A DNA stretch of 64,000 nt from an uncultured Jannaschia sp. GTDB taxonomy: Bacteria; Pseudomonadota; Alphaproteobacteria; Rhodobacterales; Rhodobacteraceae. Shown here piece by piece: positions 38,012-46,794 of this stretch. Made by a program: the position numbers and the translations under genes. Position 1 is the first letter of the stretch; every line of letters begins with the position of its first letter. Under the pieces are notes generated by a model. The model was not told the DNA's origin. It saw only the letters and a program-made list of their open reading frames with translations, and did no database searches. Location: positions 1 to 64,000 of the forward strand of contig NZ_CANLTR010000011.1 in the NCBI RefSeq assembly GCF_947494055.1. The letters run 5' to 3'.

Positions 38012-38773
38012 ATGGCCAGGCGCAAGAAGGTCTACGAAGGCAAGGCCAAGATTCTGTATGAAGGGCCCGAGCCCGGTACCTTGGTGCAATATTTCAAGGA
38101 CGACGCCACCGCCTTCAATGCCCAGAAGAAGGACGTGGTCGACGGCAAGGGCGTGCTGAACAACCGCCTGTCGGAATTCTTCATGACCGGGCTGAACGCG
38201 ATCGGCGTGCCGACGCATTTCATCCGCCGGCTCAACATGCGCGAACAGCTCATCCGGCAGGTGGAGATCATTCCGCTCGAAGTGGTCGTGCGCAACGTCG
38301 CCGCCGGCTCGCTCTCGACCCGTCTCGGGATCGAGGAGGGCACGCCGCTGCCGCGCCCGATCATCGAGTTCTGCTACAAGGACGACAAGCTCGGCGACCC
38401 GCTCGTGTCGGAGGAGCACATCCTCGCCTTCGGTTGGGCCAGCCAGCAGGATCTCGACGATATCATCGCGCTGAGCCTCCGGGTGAACGACTTCCTGTCG
38501 GGGTGCATGCTCGCCGTCGGCATCAAGCTCGTGGACTTCAAGATCGAGGTCGGCCGGATCTGGGACAACGACTACCAGCGCTTGATCCTTGCCGACGAGA
38601 TCAGCCCGGATTCCTGTCGCCTGTGGGACATCGAGACGGGCAAGAAGCTCGACAAGGACGTGTTCCGTCGCGATCTGGGCTCGCTCGCCGACGCCTATAC
38701 CGAGGTCGCGCGCCGGCTTGGCGTCCTGCCGGCTAATTCCGGCCCGGTCACGCGGCCGACGCTCATCAACTGA
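38012..38773 (+). CDS. purC: Phosphoribosylaminoimidazole-succinocarboxamide synthase
   Basis: SAICAR synthetase joins aspartate to CAIR in purine synthesis. The 253-residue protein is of normal length: [61 protein letters not shown] and [14 protein letters not shown] (signature). GGAGA lies upstream of ATG 38012. First gene of purC-purS-purQ; purS starts 10 bp behind. Confidence 0.97.
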   Translation: MARRKKVYEGKAKILYEGPEPGTLVQYFKDDATAFNAQKKDVVDGKGVLNNRLSEFFMTGLNAIGVPTHFIRRLNMREQLIRQVEIIPLEVVVRNVAAGSLSTRLGIEEGTPLPRPIIEFCYKDDKLGDPLVSEEHILAFGWASQQDLDDIIALSLRVNDFLSGCMLAVGIKLVDFKIEVGRIWDNDYQRLILADEISPDSCRLWDIETGKKLDKDVFRRDLGSLADAYTEVARRLGVLPANSGPVTRPTLIN

Positions 38774-38783
38774 CGGGGGCGGG

Positions 38784-39011
38784 ATGAAGGCGAAGGTTAC
38801 GGTGATGCTGAAGGACGGCGTGCTCGACCCGCAGGGCGAGGCGGTCCGGCACGCGCTGAGCGCGATGGGCTTCGACGAGGTCGAGGGCGTGCGGCAGGGC
38901 AAGCTGATCGAGCTCGACCTCGCGAAGGGCACCACCGAGGCCGATATCGTCGCGATGTGCGAGAAGCTGCTCGCGAACACGGTGATCGAGAGCTACCGCA
39001 TCGAGATGTGA
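38784..39011 (+). CDS. purS: FGAM synthase subunit PurS
   Basis: A 75-residue PurS, the small protein that bridges PurQ and PurL in the three-part FGAM synthase and helps channel ammonia. Seen: KAKVTVMLKDGVLDPQGEAVRHALSAMGF and VRQGKLIELDL, typical of the family. GGGG(C)GGG precedes ATG 38784. purQ follows only after 156 bp. Confidence 0.95.
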   Translation: MKAKVTVMLKDGVLDPQGEAVRHALSAMGFDEVEGVRQGKLIELDLAKGTTEADIVAMCEKLLANTVIESYRIEM

Positions 39012-39167
39012 GAACAGCCGGAAGCGGCCGGCCCGACTGGGCCGACGGAACGGTTTGCGTGCCGGGCGATCCTTCGCGACGCGCCGGCGCCTGTCGCGGC
39101 CCGCCGGACTGGCGGCGGCCCGCGGTTTGTGAGATTGGCCAGAAGACATCGATCGATAGGGTCCGAC

Positions 39168-39836
39168 ATGAAAGCCGCCGTCCTCGTCTTTCCAGGCTCG
39201 AACTGCGACCGCGACCTCGCCGTGGCGTTTCGCGGCGCGGGGTTCGAGACCGAGATGGTCTGGCACAAGGAGACGGCATTGCCGGAGGGCATCGATGTCG
39301 TCGGCGTGCCCGGCGGGTTCAGCTACGGCGATTACCTGCGCTGCGGCGCCATCGCGGCCCGTTCGCCGATTGCGCGGGCGCTCGTCGCGCATGCGGACCG
39401 GGGCGGCTACGTGTTCGCGCCCTGCAACGGGTTCCAGATCCTGTGCGAGGCGGGGCTGCTGCCCGGCGCGCTGCTGCGCAATGCCGGCCTGAAATACATC
39501 TGCCGGACGGTCCCGCTCCGGGTCGAGGAGATCGAGAGCGCCTTCACCGCAGGCTACGCGCGCAATCAGGTGATCGACATTCCGATCGCGCATCACGACG
39601 GCAATTACACGATCGACGACGAGACGCTGCGACGGCTGAACGCCGAGGCGCGTATCCCGTTTCGCTACGTCACGACGCCCAATGGCGCCAAGGACGGCAT
39701 TGCGGGCGTGCTGTCTGAGAACCGGCGAGTCCTCGGCATGATGCCGCATCCCGAGCGCGCGATCGACCCGCTCCAGGGCGGAACCGACGGCGCGGGGCTG
39801 TTCCGTGGCCTCGCGCAAGCACTGGTAGCGGCGTAA
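39168..39836 (+). CDS. purQ: FGAM synthase glutaminase subunit PurQ
   Basis: A 222-residue class I glutamine amidotransferase that releases ammonia for PurL. Seen: [10 protein letters not shown] at the start, the oxyanion [16 protein letters not shown], nucleophile Cys in [11 protein letters not shown], and the His/Glu pair in GMMPHPERA. The 156-bp gap after purS holds short GC-rich hairpins, e.g. CGGCCC/GGGCCG at 39029-39044. purL is about 9 kb away on the other strand. Confidence 0.96.
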   Translation: MKAAVLVFPGSNCDRDLAVAFRGAGFETEMVWHKETALPEGIDVVGVPGGFSYGDYLRCGAIAARSPIARALVAHADRGGYVFAPCNGFQILCEAGLLPGALLRNAGLKYICRTVPLRVEEIESAFTAGYARNQVIDIPIAHHDGNYTIDDETLRRLNAEARIPFRYVTTPNGAKDGIAGVLSENRRVLGMMPHPERAIDPLQGGTDGAGLFRGLAQALVAA

Positions 39837-39907
39837 GGGCGCTCGTGCCGACGATGTTGTGAACCCCCGCCATTGAGCGAAGGGCCGCCGCCGTCTACAG
39901 ACGTTCC

Positions 39908-41704
39908 ATGCTTCTGCCTTACCTGATCCGAAGGCGTGATGCCGTCCCGACGGATGGCGGGACCGCGTCCGATCGTCCCCGGCCGCGCCTGTCGTGGATG
40001 GTCCGCTTCACGATCGTCGGCATGATCCTCGCGGCCGGCGTCGCGATCTGGGTGGCAAACGCGCTTCTGACCGAACGGTTCGTTCAGACGACGCGGCTGC
40101 GCGCGGAATTGCGGCAGTCGCTCTATGCCGGTGCGATCCTCTCGGAACTGCAGCGCAACTCCGTCGTGCCGCTTCTCCTGTCGCGGGACCCGACGATTAT
40201 CGAGGGCTTGAACGCCGGCGATTTCTCCGCGCTGAGCGAGCATCTGGTCTCCTACATCGACGAGATCGGGGCCGCATCCATTCGCCTGATGAACATGGAT
40301 GGCCTCACGGTGGCCGCGACCGACGACGAGGAACTCGACAGGCTCTACGCGGATCGGCCCTTCTTCACCGAAGCGGCTGCGTCGACCGATACGGTCTTCA
40401 CCCTGACCCCTCGCAGATCAGGTGCTTACGAGGCGAGCTTCAGCCGTATCGTGCAGGGCGCCGACGGAGAGCCGCTCGCGGTGCTGCAGGTGCAGGTCAA
40501 CCTGTCCCAGTTCGAGACGCGTTGGCGTGGCACGACCGCGGCGGTCGCCGTCACCGACGCGGCGGGCACCGTGATCCTGTCGACGGAGCCGCGCTGGCGC
40601 GGCATGCCGCTCGAGGAGGCGATCGCGGCGACCTCCGTTCCCTCTGCGCTGCAGCGCGCGCTGGCAACGACCCGGGCCTTCGGGCAACCGGCCGAAGACG
40701 GCTACGACAGCTCGGCCTTGATCCAGATGGAGACCCGGGTGCCGTTCCGCGGCTGGCGGCTCGTAAGCTTCACCAGCTATGAGAATGTCCGCGAGCGCGT
40801 GAACGGGGTTCTGGCCCTCATCATCATGGGCTTCGCGCTTCTCCTCGCGCTCGGCTTCTACCTGCTGAACCGCCGTGCAACGCTCCGGTCGATCCTGTTC
40901 CAGCGGGAATCGCTCCAGCTGCGGCAGCTCAATGACAGGCTCCGCCGCGAGGTCGCCGAGCGCAAGCGGGTGCAGGAGGAACTGAAGGAGACCGAGCTCA
41001 GCCTCGCCCAGTCCTCCAAGCTCGCGGCCCTGGGCGAGATGTCGGCGGCCGTCAGCCACGAATTGAATCAGCCGCTCGCCGCGATGAAGACGTATCTCGC
41101 CGGCGCCCGGCTCCTGCTCCAGCGTCGCCGCGCGGACGAGGCCCTGTCGAGCTTTCAACGAATCGACGACCTGATCGACCGGATGGGCGCGATCACGCGT
41201 CAGCTGAAATCCTACGCCCGCAAAGGCGGTGACGCGTTCGAGCCTGTCGACATGCGCGATGTGGTCTCCTCCGCGCTGACGCTGATGGAGCCGCAGTTGC
41301 GGCACGACAAGGTGCGGCTGAGCCAGATCGTGCCCGACGGGCCGATCATGGTGAAGGCCGACCGGCTGCGGCTCGAGCAGGTCGTGATCAACCTCGTCCG
41401 CAACGCGCTCGATGCAATGAGCGGGGTGGATGACCGGGAGCTCGACATCCTCCTGTCGGAAGGTGACGAGGTCGTGCTCGCCGTCCGCGACACCGGACAC
41501 GGGCTGCAGGATCCCGAGAAGCTCTTCGAGCCCTTCTACACGACCAAGAAGCCCGGGGAGGGCGTGGGCCTCGGGCTCGCCATCTCCTCGGGAATCGTTA
41601 ATGACATGGGCGGGCGCCTGACAGCCCGGAACGCCATGAAGGGCGGGGCGGTGTTCGAGGTCCGCCTGCCCGTCATGGAGAAGGTCCTCGATGCAGCCGA
41701 GTAG
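39908..41704 (+). CDS. dctB: C4-dicarboxylate-type sensor histidine kinase DctB
   Basis: A 598-residue membrane kinase: TM1 (about 32-52), a periplasmic sensor domain of about 250 residues (double PAS/Cache-like, as in DctB), TM2 (about 301-321), a coiled-coil linker (LRQLNDRLRREVAERKRVQEELKE) and the kinase core. The H box is AAVSHELNQPLAAMKTYLAG; N box NLVRNALDAM; G1 DTGHGLQD; F box [20 protein letters not shown]. Known DctB senses succinate, malate or fumarate. It ends 7 bp before dctD. No dctPQM transporter lies nearby, so the ligand is inferred from family only. Confidence 0.88.
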   Translation: MLLPYLIRRRDAVPTDGGTASDRPRPRLSWMVRFTIVGMILAAGVAIWVANALLTERFVQTTRLRAELRQSLYAGAILSELQRNSVVPLLLSRDPTIIEGLNAGDFSALSEHLVSYIDEIGAASIRLMNMDGLTVAATDDEELDRLYADRPFFTEAAASTDTVFTLTPRRSGAYEASFSRIVQGADGEPLAVLQVQVNLSQFETRWRGTTAAVAVTDAAGTVILSTEPRWRGMPLEEAIAATSVPSALQRALATTRAFGQPAEDGYDSSALIQMETRVPFRGWRLVSFTSYENVRERVNGVLALIIMGFALLLALGFYLLNRRATLRSILFQRESLQLRQLNDRLRREVAERKRVQEELKETELSLAQSSKLAALGEMSAAVSHELNQPLAAMKTYLAGARLLLQRRRADEALSSFQRIDDLIDRMGAITRQLKSYARKGGDAFEPVDMRDVVSSALTLMEPQLRHDKVRLSQIVPDGPIMVKADRLRLEQVVINLVRNALDAMSGVDDRELDILLSEGDEVVLAVRDTGHGLQDPEKLFEPFYTTKKPGEGVGLGLAISSGIVNDMGGRLTARNAMKGGAVFEVRLPVMEKVLDAAE

Positions 41705-41711
41705 GAAGACG

Positions 41712-43046
41712 ATGGTGGAACAAACGCGGATCGCGATTGTCGACGACGAGACGGACATGCGGCAGTCGATCAGCCAGTGGCTGGCCCTGTCGGGCTTCGC
41801 GACCGAGACCTTTGCCAGTGCGGAGGACGCTTTGAAGAAGATCAGCTCGGATTATCCGGGCGTGGTCATCTCCGACATCCGGATGCCCGGCATGGACGGC
41901 ATGACGTTCCTCAAGCGTCTGATGAGCGCGGATTCCTCGCTGCCGGTGATCATGATCACCGGCCATGGCGACGTGCCGATGGCGGTGGAGGCCATGCAGC
42001 TCGGCGCCTACGATTTCATGGAGAAGCCGTTCAACCCCGACCGGCTGACCGACCTGGCCCGGCGGGCGAGCCAGGCGCGCAAGCTCACGCTCGACAACCG
42101 GGCCCTGCGCCGCGAGTTGTCGGATGGCACCGTGCTCATGCGCAAGCTGATCGGCACCAGCCCGGCGATGGAGCGGCTGCGCGAGGACATTCTCGATCTC
42201 GGTCAGGCCGACACGCATGTCCTGATCGACGGCGAGACGGGGACCGGCAAGACATTGGTGGCGCATGCGCTCCATGCCGTGGGGCCGCGCGCCGGCAAGA
42301 CTTTCGCGATGACATCCTGCGCCGCCTTGGGTGAGGAGGAACTCGGCGCGAAACTCTTCGGCCCGGTGACCGAGGGCGGCCTGCCGCTGGTGGAGGAAGC
42401 GCGCGGCGGCACGCTCGTGCTCGAGGATATCGAGGCGCTGCCATTGCCACTGCAGGCGCGGCTGCTGACGTTTATCAACGACCAGGGCACGCCGGCGGAG
42501 ACGCGGATCGTGGCGATCCACAACGGCTCCGACCCGGAGAAAACGCTCGAGGATTCGCTCCGGCCGGACCTGTTCTTCCGGCTCGCGGCGATGAAGCTCG
42601 TGCTGCCGCCGCTCCGCAATCGGGGCGAAGACGTGCTGACGCTCTTCACCCACTTCGCCGAGAGCTTCGGCGAGGAATACGGCGCAGCCCCGCCGCAGCT
42701 TTCCGCGCAGGAGGCGGCACAGCTGCTGCAGGCGCCCTGGCCCGGCAACGTGCGTCAGCTCATCAACCTCGCCGAGCGCGCCGTTCTGCAGCAGCGGCGC
42801 GGGACCGGCTCGATCTCCTCGCTCCTGATGTCGGACACCCAGGAACAGGGCGAGACGGCCCAGGTCACGACCGAGGGCAAGCCGCTCAAGGAATATGTCG
42901 AGGCGTTCGAGCGGATGTTGATCGACAACACGATGCGGCGTCACCGCGGCTCCATCGCCAGCGTGATGGAGGAGTTGAGCCTGCCGCGCCGCACGCTGAA
43001 CGAGAAGATGGCGAAGTACGGGCTGAGCCGGTCGAACTACCTGTGA
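41712..43046 (+). CDS. dctD: DctD-like response regulator with AAA+ domain lacking the GAFTGA loop
   Basis: A 444-residue NtrC-family regulator: receiver domain (VISDIRMPGMDGM, K in FMEKPFNPDRL), AAA+ domain and a Fis-type helix-turn-helix at the end (GSIASVMEELSLPRRTLNEKMAKYGL). Walker A GETGTGKT is near 174. The sigma-54 contact motif GAFTGA is missing: KLFG (about 214-217) is followed after 14 residues by GGTLVLEDIE, where typical family members have about 21 residues holding GAFTGA. Walker B reads LED-type rather than LDE. ATG 41712 is preferred (GGAAG upstream); ATG 41691 is an alternative. Confidence 0.85.
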   Translation: MVEQTRIAIVDDETDMRQSISQWLALSGFATETFASAEDALKKISSDYPGVVISDIRMPGMDGMTFLKRLMSADSSLPVIMITGHGDVPMAVEAMQLGAYDFMEKPFNPDRLTDLARRASQARKLTLDNRALRRELSDGTVLMRKLIGTSPAMERLREDILDLGQADTHVLIDGETGTGKTLVAHALHAVGPRAGKTFAMTSCAALGEEELGAKLFGPVTEGGLPLVEEARGGTLVLEDIEALPLPLQARLLTFINDQGTPAETRIVAIHNGSDPEKTLEDSLRPDLFFRLAAMKLVLPPLRNRGEDVLTLFTHFAESFGEEYGAAPPQLSAQEAAQLLQAPWPGNVRQLINLAERAVLQQRRGTGSISSLLMSDTQEQGETAQVTTEGKPLKEYVEAFERMLIDNTMRRHRGSIASVMEELSLPRRTLNEKMAKYGLSRSNYL

Positions 43047-43050
43047 CCGC

Positions 43051-43073
43051 CGGCGCATCGAACGGATGCGCCG
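43051..43073 (+). terminator. Terminator hairpin behind dctD
   Basis: CGGCGCATC (43051-43059) and GATGCGCCG (43065-43073) form a perfect 9-bp stem with a GAACG loop, 4 bp after the dctD stop. A broken T-rich stretch (TTGTCTTTCG ... CTTTTGTC) follows within 35 bases. Confidence 0.65.
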
Positions 43074-43460
43074 CAGGGCATTGTCTTTCGCCCGCTTTTG
43101 TCACAGACAGGTGACACGGTCGTGCCGCCGGAAGGTCGGCGGTCGGGACCGGTCGAGATTCTTTCCCGTATATCGACGGCGTCGCGACGTGACCCGCGCT
43201 TCGGGTAAAGTTTGCGGGTCGGCCATGCGCCGCCCGGAATGACGCCCGGCCCTTGTCGCCGGGCAAGGAACGGACCCGTCCGGGCCGCGTCTCGCGGCCA
43301 TCGGACAGGGTTGGAGTGAGAGCCGCGATGACGCAGCAGATGACAGCGGACGAAGGGATGCGGTTGGGCCGCGCCCCTGCGCTGCCGGCTGCGCACGCCC
43401 AACCAAGTCGACGCAGGATGACGCCCCCCGGGGTCCGTATCCGGCGTCGCGGAAAGTCAT
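43074..43460 (+). promoter_or_regulatory. Long structured 5' region of rne
   Basis: Nearly 390 bp without a gene precede rne. Perfect inverted repeats: TGTCAC/GTGACA (43099-43104/43111-43116), GCCCGGC/GCCGGGC (43244-43250/43258-43264) and GGCCGCG/CGCGGCC (43283-43289/43293-43299). In E. coli and others RNase E controls its own mRNA through structured 5' leader hairpins; an equivalent role here is inference. I could not identify a promoter. Confidence 0.5.
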
Positions 43461-46400
43461 ATGGCGAAGAAAATGCTGATCGACGCCACCCACCCGGAGG
43501 AGACCCGGGTCGTGGTGGCAGATGGAAACCGGATCGAGGAATTTGACTTCGAGAGCCTGAACAGGCGGCAGCTTGCAGGCAACATCTACCTGGCGAAGGT
43601 GACGCGCGTCGAACCGTCGCTGCAGGCCGCGTTCATTGATTACGGCGGGAACCGTCACGGGTTCCTCGCTTTCTCGGAAATCCACCCGGACTACTACCAG
43701 ATCCCCAAGGCCGATCGCGATGCGATCCTCGCCGAGGAGCGGGCGATGGCGCGGGAAGAAGAGGCAAGCGAGGAGGCGTCCGACCGGAAAACCGCAGGTT
43801 CCGCGGATGCGGGAGAGGAAGAGGCGCAGGATGCCGACGGCCCGGACGGGACGGAGGCCGCCGGCGACGAGGACGAGCAGAAGCCGAAGAAGCGGTCCCG
43901 AAGCCGTTCGCGCTCCCGCAGCCGCAAGAAGGCAGACGCCGCCGACGCCTCGGGCGGAACGGATGACAGCGACGGACCCGCCTCTCCGGAGGAGGAGCCG
44001 TCCGCGGAGGTTGCCATCGAGAGGCGCGAAAGCAGCACGTCCGGTGTGACCTCCGGTATGCCAGCCGAGCTTTCCGAGGCCGCGACCGAAGGCGAAGTGG
44101 CGGAAGATGCCGGATTGCGCACGGACGACGCCGACGAATCGAGCGATGCGCCCGATGGCGACGGCAACGGTGATGGCGATGACGACGGTCCGGTCCGGAC
44201 CATCGCCGAGAGCGCCGGGCTCGAGGACGAGCAGGTGACCGACGACGGCTCCGGTGCCGCTGCGGCCCCGTCGGATGCCGACCCGCGGCCTGCGCCGAAG
44301 GAGACCGAAGCCCAGCCGGAACCGGCCGGGATGGAGACCGTCGATCTCGACGAGGACGACGACCCAACCGAAGTCTCGGCGGCCCCATCCCGCCGATCAC
44401 GCGGCCGGAGCAAGTCGAAGGAGCCGGCCGACAAGGATTCCGGCGTCGAGACCGTGGCCGACGACGACACGCCGGAGGACATCCAGCCGCCGCGCGCACC
44501 GCGGCCCCGCACCCGCAAATACAAGATCCAGGAGGTCATCAAGGTCCGCCAGATCATGCTGGTGCAGGTCGTGAAGGAGGAGCGTGGCAACAAGGGCGCG
44601 GCGCTGACGACCTATCTCAGCCTGGCCGGGCGCTATTGCGTTCTGATGCCGAACACGGCGCGGGGCGGCGGCATCTCCCGCAAGATCACCAACGCGGCCG
44701 ATCGCAAGAAGCTCAAGGAAATTGCGTCCGAGATCGACGTGCCGCAGGGCGCGGGCCTGATCGTGCGGACGGCGGGCGCCAAGCGAACCAAGACCGAGAT
44801 CAAGCGCGACTACGAATACCTCCAGCGGCAATGGGAGCAGGTGCGAGAGCTGACGCTCAAATCCATCGCGCCCGCGCCAATCTACGAGGAGGGCAACCTG
44901 ATCCACCGCTCGATCCGCGACCTCTATTCGCGCGACATCGACGAGGTGATCGTGGAGGGCGAGGCCGGCTATCGCGAGGCCCGCGCCTACATGAAGCTGA
45001 TCATGCCGTCGCACGCCAAGAACGTGAAGGCGCATGTCGGCAACGGACAGCCGCTCTTCGCCAAGTACGGCGTGGAATCGTATCTCGCGAGCATGTTCAA
45101 CCCGACGGTGCAGCTCAAGTCGGGCGGCTATATCGTCATCGGCATCACCGAGGCGCTGGTCGCGATCGACGTGAACTCGGGCAAGTCCACGAAGGAAGGC
45201 TCGATCGAGGACACCGCGACCAAGACCAACCTCGAGGCCGCGGACGAGGTGGCCCGGCAGATGCGCCTGCGCGACCTGGCCGGTCTCATCGTGATCGACT
45301 TCATCGACATGGACGAGCGCAGGAACAATGCGGCTGTCGAGAAGCGCCTGAAGGACGCGCTGAAGAACGACCGGGCCCGCATCCAGGTCGGCCGCATCTC
45401 CGGCTTCGGCCTGCTCGAGATGTCGCGGCAGCGGTTGCGGCCCGGCATGCTGGAGGCGACGACGCAGGCCTGCCCGCATTGCCACGGCACGGGCATGATC
45501 CGATCCGACGATTCAGTCGCGCTGTCGATCCTGCGCGCCGTCGAGGAGGAGGGCGTCAAGACGCGGACCCGCGAGGTCCTGCTGAAGGTGCCGGTGGATA
45601 TCAGCAACTACCTGATGAACGAGAAGCGCGAGCATCTCGCCGGGATCGAGACGCGCTACGACATGGCCGTTCGCGTCGTGGCGGACCCGGCGCTGGTCGC
45701 GCCCGACTTCGCGATGGAGAAGTTCAAGACGGCCACGCGCGTCGTTCCGAAGATTTCGAACGTCGTGGGCACGGACACGTCCTGGACGCCGGAGGAGGAT
45801 GACGACGAGGATGTTGTCGAAGTCGACGCCGAAGCGGACGAGGACGACGCCGCGCAGGATGACTCCGCACAGGACGACACCGCGCAAGACGACAGCGCAC
45901 AGGACGACAACCGGGAGGAGGCCCGGACGGAAGGACGCGACGACGATCGCCCGAACGGGGAGGGGCCGTCGAAGAAGAAGCGCCGCCGCCGGTCGCGTCG
46001 CAAGAAATCCGGCCAGAACGACGACATGTCCGGCTCGGAGAGCGACACGGCGGCAACCAGTTCGGGCTCCGATGAGGGCCAGGCGCCGATCGAGGGAGAG
46101 GCGCAGCCGGAGGCGCGCAACGCGGACACGACCGCCGAAGCGGGCGATGCGACGAATGCGGAGACCGGGCCGGCGGCAGAGGCGCCTGTCGAGGACGCGC
46201 CCCCGAAACCCCGGTCCCGATCGCGGAGCCGGTCGCGTACGAAGAAGGCGCCGGAGGCTGAGGTCGCCACGGATGCGGATCGCATCGAAGACGCACCCGC
46301 GACCGATCCCGTGACGATGACGGAAGCGGAGGCCGACGCACCGGACGACGCGACGCCCGAGGCGCCCGCCAAGCCGAAGTCCCGGACCCGCGCGCGTGCC

Positions 46401-46676
46401 AAGGCTCCGGCGCCGTCGGAACCGGTCGCCGATGCTGCCGCAACGGTCGAGGCGATCGACTTCGCGCCGCCGGCCGCCGCCGAGACGACCGAGGACGACA
46501 CGCCTTCGCCGGATGGCGAACCCGCATCCGCTGCCGAGGATGTGGCGGTGCCCGCGCCGGACGTCGATGCCACGCCCGGCCCTGACGAGGACGCAACGCG
46601 CGAACCCTCGGCCGAAATCCAGACCGAAGAGACGGCCAAGCCGAAGCGCCGCGGCTGGTGGTCCTTCGGGGGCTGA
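43461..46676 (+). CDS. rne: Ribonuclease E
   Basis: A 1071-residue endoribonuclease that starts mRNA decay and processes rRNA. The S1 domain starts near residue 36 (LAGNIYLAKVTRVEPSLQAAF) but is split by an acidic insertion of about 260 residues (about 88-350), then resumes (IQEVIKVRQIMLVQVVKEE, near 354). The 5' sensor and DNase I-like core follow (VAIDVNSGKSTKEG, GLIVIDFIDMDE) and the zinc link CPHCHGTG. The C-terminal third is disordered, with RS-type basic clusters near 143 and 916, an xAQDD pentapeptide repeat (797-816) and a closing GWWSFGG. Such tails recruit degradosome partners. The start is ATG 43461. Confidence 0.94.
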   Translation: MAKKMLIDATHPEETRVVVADGNRIEEFDFESLNRRQLAGNIYLAKVTRVEPSLQAAFIDYGGNRHGFLAFSEIHPDYYQIPKADRDAILAEERAMAREEEASEEASDRKTAGSADAGEEEAQDADGPDGTEAAGDEDEQKPKKRSRSRSRSRSRKKADAADASGGTDDSDGPASPEEEPSAEVAIERRESSTSGVTSGMPAELSEAATEGEVAEDAGLRTDDADESSDAPDGDGNGDGDDDGPVRTIAESAGLEDEQVTDDGSGAAAAPSDADPRPAPKETEAQPEPAGMETVDLDEDDDPTEVSAAPSRRSRGRSKSKEPADKDSGVETVADDDTPEDIQPPRAPRPRTRKYKIQEVIKVRQIMLVQVVKEERGNKGAALTTYLSLAGRYCVLMPNTARGGGISRKITNAADRKKLKEIASEIDVPQGAGLIVRTAGAKRTKTEIKRDYEYLQRQWEQVRELTLKSIAPAPIYEEGNLIHRSIRDLYSRDIDEVIVEGEAGYREARAYMKLIMPSHAKNVKAHVGNGQPLFAKYGVESYLASMFNPTVQLKSGGYIVIGITEALVAIDVNSGKSTKEGSIEDTATKTNLEAADEVARQMRLRDLAGLIVIDFIDMDERRNNAAVEKRLKDALKNDRARIQVGRISGFGLLEMSRQRLRPGMLEATTQACPHCHGTGMIRSDDSVALSILRAVEEEGVKTRTREVLLKVPVDISNYLMNEKREHLAGIETRYDMAVRVVADPALVAPDFAMEKFKTATRVVPKISNVVGTDTSWTPEEDDDEDVVEVDAEADEDDAAQDDSAQDDTAQDDSAQDDNREEARTEGRDDDRPNGEGPSKKKRRRRSRRKKSGQNDDMSGSESDTAATSSGSDEGQAPIEGEAQPEARNADTTAEAGDATNAETGPAAEAPVEDAPPKPRSRSRSRSRTKKAPEAEVATDADRIEDAPATDPVTMTEAEADAPDDATPEAPAKPKSRTRARAKAPAPSEPVADAAATVEAIDFAPPAAAETTEDDTPSPDGEPASAAEDVAVPAPDVDATPGPDEDATREPSAEIQTEETAKPKRRGWWSFGG

Positions 46677-46695
46677 GCCCGGACAAGCGACGACG

Positions 46696-46728
46696 AAGGG
46701 CGCCCCCGCGGGCGCCCTTTTCGTTTCG
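46696..46728 (+). terminator. Rho-independent terminator of rne
   Basis: AAGGGCGCC (46696-46704) pairs with GGCGCCCTT (46711-46719), with C46705-G46710 adding one more pair, followed by TTTTCGTTTCG. Stem plus T-tract make this the clearest intrinsic terminator of the window, 20 bp behind the rne stop. Confidence 0.85.
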
Positions 46729-46794
46729 CCCCGCTGCATTGACCTTCCCCGCCCCGGCGTCGCATCTGGCCCGAACCACCGTAGGGAGGCGCGG

